Shown piece after piece: positions 59,944 to 64,000 of a stretch of 64,000 bases of DNA. Source of the DNA: Haematospirillum jordaniae (GTDB taxonomy: Bacteria; Pseudomonadota; Alphaproteobacteria; Rhodospirillales; Rhodospirillaceae); contig NZ_CP014525.1 of assembly GCF_001611975.1 (NCBI RefSeq), forward strand, positions 922,001 through 986,000, in the 5' to 3' direction. Numbering within the stretch: the stretch's first letter is position 1; every line of letters begins with the position of its first letter. The notes under the pieces were generated by a model, which was not told the DNA's origin, ran no database searches, and saw only the letters and a program-made list of their open reading frames with translations. The translations under genes were made by a program, and so were the position numbers.

Positions 59944-61641
59944 TGTGGCATCACTGAAGTCAGCGCGGGCATGGAGATTCTGTTCCCTGACCGTAGGCTT
60001 TGGCTTCTCACTGTTTGGCAAGGAGAGAGGGGTGACCAAGGGCAGTGAGACGGTAAAGCGGGCCCCCATGATATTACCAGCATCATCCATGCGGTTCTCG
60101 GCGTGGATTGTGCCCCCGTGCGAGACAACAATCTGGCGTGAGATGGACAGCCCCAGCCCGGAGTGGGAGCCAAAGGCTTCTTTCCGGGGACGTTCGCTGT
60201 AGAAACGTTCGAAGATTGCCTCTTCCTTGCCAGGAGGAATGCCGGGCCCTTCGTCTTCAACGGTTATGTGTGCCCGGCTGGCAGAAAGATTCAGGCCAAG
60301 GGTCAGTGTACTTCCCTCTGGAGAGAAGGATTGTGCATTGCCGATCAGGTTACGCAGAACCTGTACAATCCTGTCTTCGCTCCCATGAACAATGGCTTGT
60401 GTATCATGCTCCGGTAATTCAAGGCGGATTCCGATCTTGTGTTCATTCAGGGCAGGTGTGCAGACTTCTCCCAGAATTTGAAGAAGCGGGCGCAGGGCAA
60501 TAAACGTACCTTCCGTACGTGACAGTTCGGCATCAACGCGGGACGCATCGGATATATCGGAAATAAGACGGTCGAGGCGGTCAACGTCATCCTTGACGAT
60601 ATTCAGCAGGCGGGCTTTCTTGCAGGAATCATCCAGCCGGTCGATCGTTTCAATGGCAGAGCGTATGGACGTCAGCGGATTCTTGATCTCGTGGGCGACA
60701 TCTGCGGCGAAGCGTTCCGTTTCATCCATGCGTTGGTAGAGTGACTCGGTCATGTGACGAAGGGAGACAGACAGGTCCCCTATTTCGTCATGGCGTGAAG
60801 ACAGATCGGGAATCCGGTAATGCCTGCCACGCTGCGATCGAACCCGATCTGCAGCCTTGGCCAATTGCTGGACCGGGCGGGCAAGGCCTCGTCCAAGGTA
60901 GGCTGAAACCAGTACAGTTACAGTGAGCGTGCTGAAAAACATGTTCAGGATGTCACGGCGTGTTCTGTACAGCCCCCGCGCGACAGCTGTATCAGGACGC
61001 GATACCATGACAGAGCCAACGACGTAGCGGTAAAACGTGATAGGAGCAGCGGCCGACATCAGGCGTCTCCCAGAGGAAAGAACACGCAGTGAAAGGCCGG
61101 TACGCCCTTGTTCCAGAGCGTTCAGAACCTCGCTGTAGTCGCTCGCTGTTTGGTCTGCGGATTCCCGATAGTCCGGCAGATCCCGGAAGCTGTTGGCCAG
61201 GGCATTGATCCAGCCTTGCAGGACAGAGGCTCTTTCATTGTCCAGCGGTGGAAGGTCTGTCATTTCCACCGCATGCTTTTTCCGCGAGAGCCCCGTGCTG
61301 TCTGCAATCAGAATGCCGTCGCTGTCGAACAAACGGACTCTGTCCCCGCTCAGGCTTCCGAGACGGATAACCATGGCGCTGGCTTCAGCCCGGTCCAGCA
61401 TGTGGCATGTAACTGGAATCCTTGCATCGGTGAACAGTGCGGTGTCGGCTGTTACCGCGCCTTCGCCCAAGGCTGCGGCGATCAGGTCGGCATGGCCGCG
61501 TAGAGCTTCCATCTCTGAGTCCAGAAGCGCTCGCTCGTACTGGTTCAGGTACAGGATTCCGGCGACCAGAAGCAGAGGGGCAACCAGGTTGACGGCCAAG
61601 ATGCGGAGCATCAGGGGCGATACCCATCGCCCCCGTGTCAT
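59938..61641 (-). CDS. chvG: Sensor histidine kinase, ChvG-like
   Basis: About 567 residues. Two membrane segments (ILAVNLVAPLLLVAGILYL and MFFSTLTVTVLVSAYLG) enclose a periplasmic sensing domain. A HAMP-like region, an H-box (FAADVAHEIKNPLTSIRSAIE), an N-box (RVQVLRNLIGNAQSFSPEG-type) and G-boxes (VEDEGPGIPPGKEEAIFERFY, SGLGLSISRQIV) follow. ChvG responds to acid and envelope stress in many alphaproteobacteria. The ATG at 61641 is preceded by AAGGA. It follows its response regulator by 41 bp. The stop codon lies in a tandem repeat. Confidence 0.88.
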   Translation of the reverse strand: MTRGRWVSPLMLRILAVNLVAPLLLVAGILYLNQYERALLDSEMEALRGHADLIAAALGEGAVTADTALFTDARIPVTCHMLDRAEASAMVIRLGSLSGDRVRLFDSDGILIADSTGLSRKKHAVEMTDLPPLDNERASVLQGWINALANSFRDLPDYRESADQTASDYSEVLNALEQGRTGLSLRVLSSGRRLMSAAAPITFYRYVVGSVMVSRPDTAVARGLYRTRRDILNMFFSTLTVTVLVSAYLGRGLARPVQQLAKAADRVRSQRGRHYRIPDLSSRHDEIGDLSVSLRHMTESLYQRMDETERFAADVAHEIKNPLTSIRSAIETIDRLDDSCKKARLLNIVKDDVDRLDRLISDISDASRVDAELSRTEGTFIALRPLLQILGEVCTPALNEHKIGIRLELPEHDTQAIVHGSEDRIVQVLRNLIGNAQSFSPEGSTLTLGLNLSASRAHITVEDEGPGIPPGKEEAIFERFYSERPRKEAFGSHSGLGLSISRQIVVSHGGTIHAENRMDDAGNIMGARFTVSLPLVTPLSLPNSEKPKPTVREQNLHARADFSDATG

Positions 61642-61682
61642 GGATCCTTCTGTTGCTGTGCTATGACGGGATGCGGCCAGAA

Positions 61683-62381
61683 TCAACAATCCCTGTATCG
61701 ATATCCGACCCCATACAGGGTTTCGATCTCGGCAAATCCGGGGTCTACGTCGCGGAACTTCCGGCGCAGCCGTTTGATGTGACTGTCGATGGTCCGGTCA
61801 TCAACGTAGATGTTCTCGCCGTAGGCTAGGTCGATCAACTGATCGCGGTTCTTGACGTGGCCCGGCCTCTGGGCCAGACCCTGCAGGATCAGGAATTCTG
61901 TTACAGTCAGGTCAACAGGCTTTTCCTTCCAGCTGACCATGTGGCGCGCAGGATCCAGTACCAGGTCACCGCGTACCATGGCTGTTTCGGACGCGGTGCC
62001 TCCTGCTGTTGAACCAATGTTGCGGCGGCGTAGAACCGCGCGAATGCGTTCCAGAAGAAGGCGCTGGGAAAAAGGCTTGGTGATGTAGTCATCGGCTCCC
62101 ATGCGCAGTCCGAGCAGTTCGTCGCTCTCGTCATCTTTTGACGTCAGGAAAATAACCGGGATATCGGATGTCTTGCGCAGGTGTTGAAGCAGCTCCATGC
62201 CGTCCATACGGGGCATCTTGATATCAAAGACAGCCAAGTCAGGGGGATTCTGGGTCAGGTTCCGCAGGGCTTCGGAGCCATCATGGAAGCAGGAAACCAC
62301 GAATCCCTCTGCTTCTAGGAACAGGGAGACAGAGGCCACGATATTGCGATCATCATCAACAAGGGCAATGGTTGCAGTCAC
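61683..62381 (-). CDS. chvI: Response regulator, ChvI-like (OmpR family)
   Basis: 232 residues. The receiver domain has the acidic pair DDD near the start, the phospho-acceptor Asp in VFDIKMPRMDG, and the Lys in DDYITKPF. The OmpR-type winged helix follows (LTVTEFLILQGLAQRPGHVKNRDQLIDLAYGENIYVDDRTIDSHIKRLRRKFRDVD). It precedes the ChvG-like kinase gene in an operon. Confidence 0.92.
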   Translation of the reverse strand: MTATIALVDDDRNIVASVSLFLEAEGFVVSCFHDGSEALRNLTQNPPDLAVFDIKMPRMDGMELLQHLRKTSDIPVIFLTSKDDESDELLGLRMGADDYITKPFSQRLLLERIRAVLRRRNIGSTAGGTASETAMVRGDLVLDPARHMVSWKEKPVDLTVTEFLILQGLAQRPGHVKNRDQLIDLAYGENIYVDDRTIDSHIKRLRRKFRDVDPGFAEIETLYGVGYRYRDC

Positions 62382-62509
62382 AGCAGAGGGCTCCTGATGG
62401 AAACGTCGACCTTGGCATGATCCGATGCCAATGTGGCAAAACTGCAGTAGCCCCTACCGAAATCCTGTGATTTATAAGTCCGGATTTCTATCTGTGACAG
62501 CAGGGTGCT

Positions 62510-63010
62510 TCAATGCACGTGTTGTTCCGGCTTGTGGCCTTGGCTGACAGAAGCAGGTGCTCCCACCGCGCGGACGGTAACGGGAATTGTTATGGTACCT
62601 GCTTTCTGCATGGTCAAGGTCATTGTGAAGCCCTGTCCTTCATGCAAGGGGGCCTTCAGGCCCATCAGCATAATATGCAGCCCCCCGGGCATCAGGGTGA
62701 CGGTGGCGCCGGCTGGAAGCGTGAGGGTATCAACAGCCTTCATTTTCATGATGTTGTTCTCATGCACGTGGGTATGTATCTCGACGCTTGTTGCGATGGG
62801 GTCTGCATCCGCTCTCAGCAGGGTGTCATCTTCAGCTCCCTGGTTATGCAGGGCCATGAAGACGGCCCCGTTGCGTGCCTGACCCGGCGTGGCCCGTGAC
62901 CAAGCCCCTTCTACAAGGATCGATTCGGCCCGTGCCGGGGCCATCCATGCAAGGCAGGAGAGCAGAAGGGTAAGTGCGGGCAGCAAGGAACGTGATCTGG
63001 ATATGGTCAT
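62510..63010 (-). CDS. PCuAC-type periplasmic copper chaperone
   Basis: 166 residues. The signal peptide (SLLPALTLLLSCLAWMAPARA) is followed by a domain with the copper-binding pattern His/Met clusters (IHTHVHENNIMKMKAVDTL, then GGLHIMLMGLKAPL), as in PCuAC proteins that bring copper to cytochrome oxidase. A His-rich tail (GHKPEQHVH) follows. The ATG at 63010 has GTGGAG upstream. It is divergent from the DsbA-like gene. Confidence 0.88.
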   Translation of the reverse strand: MTISRSRSLLPALTLLLSCLAWMAPARAESILVEGAWSRATPGQARNGAVFMALHNQGAEDDTLLRADADPIATSVEIHTHVHENNIMKMKAVDTLTLPAGATVTLMPGGLHIMLMGLKAPLHEGQGFTMTLTMQKAGTITIPVTVRAVGAPASVSQGHKPEQHVH

Positions 63011-63244
63011 GGGGATGATGCTCCACGTAGCGGTATGAAAAATATCTGGCCGCTGTTTCTGTAAACCAGTGTGCATAAAAATGCATCGGCATGAACAGGA
63101 AGAGAAGAAAGCAAAGTGCTTGTGCCTGCTGACTCGTGCAAAATCAATAATCCTGATCTAGACTGTGCCGGAATTTTGCTTGCGTATAGGGCGTGGATAC
63201 GTTCTGTGCACAGCCATGAAAGAGAATTGGGAGTGGTATTGGTC

Positions 63245-63880
63245 ATGCGTTTTGTTCGTATCAGCCTGTTGTATTGCTTCACCCTGCTTGTGTGGGGTGT
63301 ATGGGGAGGGCATGGCGTTCTTGCGGCAGACTTTGCGCTACCGCTTGGATACCCTGAGCGGGTTCTCGGATCCGCAGATGCTCCGGTAACGCTTTATGAA
63401 TATTCGTCCCTGACCTGCCCGCATTGCGCTGATTTTCACCGACAGACGTTACCCAAACTGAAGGTAAGCCACATTGACACCGGGAAGGTCAGGCTTGTTC
63501 TGCGTGATTATCCGCTGGATCGCCTCTCTATGGTTGGGGCCATGATGGCCCGCTGCGCCCCCGAGGGGCACTATTACAAGATTATGGAGCTTTTGTTTTC
63601 CAGCCAGCAGGCAATGGTGTCAGCAGAAAATCCTCTGGCTTTCCTGAAACAGACAGGGCGTCTGGCGGGGATGAGCGAGGCTGATCTTGATGCATGTTTT
63701 GCCAACGAGTCCCTTTTGGTTTCAATCCAGCAGGTACAGGAGCGTGCTAGGGAAACATTTGATGTGCGTTCAACTCCCTCTTTTGTGATTGACGAAGCAC
63801 TGTATGCAGGTGCCTTGAGTTACGAGGCGCTGTCTGAGGCTCTTGACCGTGCTCTTGTTCACAAGGGTGTCTCGCGCTAG
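63245..63880 (+). CDS. DsbA-like periplasmic thiol oxidoreductase
   Basis: 211 residues. The signal peptide (FVRISLLYCFTLLVWGVWG) is followed by a thioredoxin fold with active site SSLTCPHCADFHR. The cis-Pro region is RSTPSFVID. Together they fit the thioredoxin_4 group, which forms or shuffles disulphides in the periplasm. The ATG at 63245 is the one that puts the signal at the N-terminus. It lies beside the copper chaperone, a common neighbourhood for proteins of the respiratory chain and redox control. Confidence 0.85.
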   Translation: MRFVRISLLYCFTLLVWGVWGGHGVLAADFALPLGYPERVLGSADAPVTLYEYSSLTCPHCADFHRQTLPKLKVSHIDTGKVRLVLRDYPLDRLSMVGAMMARCAPEGHYYKIMELLFSSQQAMVSAENPLAFLKQTGRLAGMSEADLDACFANESLLVSIQQVQERARETFDVRSTPSFVIDEALYAGALSYEALSEALDRALVHKGVSR

Positions 63881-64000
63881 ATGGTATGCTTGACACGTTA
63901 TCAGCTAAATCATATGGTGCGCCCGGTTTTCAGCCGGGTTTGCCGGTGGCTTGGTGGTATAGGCAGAGGCGTTTCGATGGATGAGAAGCAAGCTCGGCAT
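63881..64000 (+). CDS. Beginning of a further plus-strand gene, cut by window edge
   Basis: A frame is open from the ATG at 63881 to the window end. A more likely start is the ATG at 63977 after AGAGG. A short CCCGG/CCGGG hairpin lies between the DsbA-like stop codon and this start. Too little is visible to name a product. Confidence 0.3.
   Translation, partial: MVCLTRYQLNHMVRPVFSRVCRWLGGIGRGVSMDEKQARH

Overview
The window looks like chromosomal DNA of an alphaproteobacterium of the Rhodospirillales type. The main reasons are the linkage mutM–enoyl-CoA hydratase–rpsT–dnaA, the dnaN–recF–gyrB block, a ChvG/ChvI-type two-component pair, a Zur/Znu zinc locus and moderately high GC in housekeeping genes. 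The species cannot be fixed from this sequence alone.

Layout. 1–4.2 kb: gyrB (3' end outside the window), recF and dnaN, all on the minus strand. 4.4–6.8 kb: a secreted RTX-type protein gene between two inverted copies (A and B) of a roughly 360–390-bp structured repeat. 6.8–14.1 kb: ubiB and ubiE (minus), then mutM, a small envelope protein, an enoyl-CoA hydratase, rpsT and dnaA (plus). 14.1–16 kb: a third repeat copy (C), an AT-rich stretch and a second RTX-type gene. 16.3–27.2 kb: a giant Rhs/YD-repeat protein that resembles a fused Tc-toxin B+C component with a caspase-like C-terminal domain, followed by two paralogous glycine-rich proteins. 27.2–30.9 kb: an operon for an acyl/aryl-CoA ligase-like enzyme, a LuxE-like and a LuxC-like protein (a fatty-acid reductase set without luciferase). 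31.2–35.4 kb: an RND efflux pump with its adaptor. 35.5–45.8 kb: an accessory region with a Dcm/Vsr pair, several phage-type regulators, an IS5 remnant, a degenerate HD hydrolase, a BrnT/BrnA toxin–antitoxin pair, a broken dinD and a tyrosine integrase next to tRNA-Arg(ACG). It also holds a fourth copy (D) of the repeat core. 46–49.2 kb: znuA divergent from zur-znuC-znuB across a perfect Zur-like palindrome. 49.3–64 kb: mostly core genes (a lipoprotein, an HExxH peptidase-like protein, acnA, an AmpG-like permease, typA, a PfkB-family sugar kinase, an EI24-type membrane protein, ChvGI, a PCuAC copper chaperone and a DsbA-like oxidoreductase).

Three observations stand out. First, repeats A, B and C share several hairpins whose base changes keep pairing and end in a terminator-like hairpin, so they look like a family of structured RNAs. 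Their core recurs in the integrated element, beside phage-type genes. Second, the expected dnaA–dnaN neighbourhood is broken: turning round the segment between inverted copies B and C would put dnaA back upstream of dnaN, so repeat-mediated inversion is the simplest explanation. Third, the Rhs/Tc-like protein and its two polyglycine-type partners form an apparent operon that I do not recognise as a described system.
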